Positions 22,813 through 23,215 of a stretch of DNA of 23,215 nt are shown here, one piece after another. Origin of the DNA: Prevotellaceae bacterium (lineage in GTDB: Bacteria > Bacteroidota > Bacteroidia > Bacteroidales > Paludibacteraceae); the NCBI GenBank assembly GCA_031270565.1, contig JAISXJ010000002.1:1-23215 (forward strand). Direction: 5' to 3'. The notes under the pieces were generated by a model. The model saw only the letters and a program-made list of their open reading frames with translations, was not told where the DNA came from and did not search any database. The position numbers and the translations under genes were made by a program. The stretch's first letter is position 1. Every line of letters begins with the position of its first letter.

Positions 22813-23215
22813 ATGAAAACTAATCAATTTATTTTCGCTGTACTCGTAGCAGCATTTTTAAGCGGCGCTACCTTTTCTGCGGCGCAGGTAACTATTGGAG
22901 GTGGCGACCCGCCCAAGGCAGGCGCTGTCCTTGACTTGAACAGCAGTAGCGGCGACAAAGGTGGATTGCTGCTGTCTAATGTAAGGATTACCGATTTAAA
23001 CGCCATTCCGTATGGCGTCAATGTATTTCCCGGCATTGATGCCTCCAATCACGACACAAAAAAAGGAGACTTGGCAGGAATAATGGTTTACAATACCAAA
23101 AAGAACCTTGAGCCTAATGGAGGAGGCATCTACATTTGGAACGGCAGTAAATGGTATTACATTGGCGGCGGAAAAGGCATTGCGACCGTTCCCGACCATT
23201 TTGAACCTTCCTGTG
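22813..23215 (+). CDS. Exported protein, paralogue B of the FISUMP protein (3' end outside window)
   Basis: An open frame runs from the ATG at 22813 to the window edge without a stop (134 complete codons). It begins MKTNQFIFAVLVAAFLSG, a signal peptide ending FSAAQ (about 24), then VTIGGGDPPKAGAVLDLN, DLNAIPYGVNVFPGID and GGGIYIWNGSKWYYIGG, aligning throughout with residues 1-130 of the protein at 14584-15963. After about residue 120 the two diverge (GKGIATVPDHFEPSC here), so the C-terminal domain may be FISUMP or something else. Surface export through the Sec pathway is likely. Confidence 0.75.
   Translation, partial: MKTNQFIFAVLVAAFLSGATFSAAQVTIGGGDPPKAGAVLDLNSSSGDKGGLLLSNVRITDLNAIPYGVNVFPGIDASNHDTKKGDLAGIMVYNTKKNLEPNGGGIYIWNGSKWYYIGGGKGIATVPDHFEPSC

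Overview
The window looks like a chromosome segment from a member of the Bacteroidetes, most likely Bacteroidales. The evidence is a very large Fn3-repeat surface protein with a type IX secretion (T9SS) type C-terminal domain, a Bacteroides-type serine palmitoyltransferase, DUF6242- and DUF6141-like proteins, FISUMP-domain proteins, and repeated TAnnTTTG boxes (the Bacteroidetes -7 promoter element) just upstream of genes. Species cannot be named from sequence alone. No tRNA, rRNA, CRISPR array, transposase or integrase was recognised.

Layout. 1-230: an array of small palindromes and a terminator. 231-3333 (minus strand): terC-family gene, spt and panB. 3604-11649 (plus): one 2681-residue secreted protein with eight Fn3 domains alternating with nine jelly-roll-like modules. 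11772-14267 (minus): a DUF6242-like lipoprotein gene followed by aroA. 14303-14538: a palindromic, MITE-like sequence. 14584-15963 (minus): a FISUMP-domain protein with a leader of about 470 nt. 16446-16790: a second palindromic element carrying a hairpin array. 16842-19297 (plus): miaB and a GT4 glycosyltransferase. 19553-22268 (plus): an SPFH protein gene, a 52-residue ORF overlapping a GNAT acetyltransferase gene, a DUF6141-like membrane protein gene and a small ribbon-helix-helix-like gene. 22375-23215 (plus): a second copy of the long leader and the start of a paralogous FISUMP-type gene, cut by the window edge.

How the parts relate. PanB (pantothenate), AroA (chorismate), MiaB (tRNA modification) and Spt (sphingolipid synthesis) are housekeeping or lineage-typical. 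The Fn3 protein and the two FISUMP-type proteins are probably exported surface proteins. The two FISUMP-type genes point outward from the 14.6-22.8 kb segment and share a leader of more than 420 nt that carries a promoter, a C9 tract and a hairpin kept by wobble changes; a third, decayed leader fragment lies behind the glycosyltransferase gene.

The parts most worth follow-up are the small-ORF/GNAT pair, which looks like a toxin-antitoxin module; the SPFH/DUF6141/RHH set around it; the duplicated leader; and the inverted-repeat elements whose ends abut outward-facing promoters. All functional calls come from reading translated motifs and recalled families; no database search was run.
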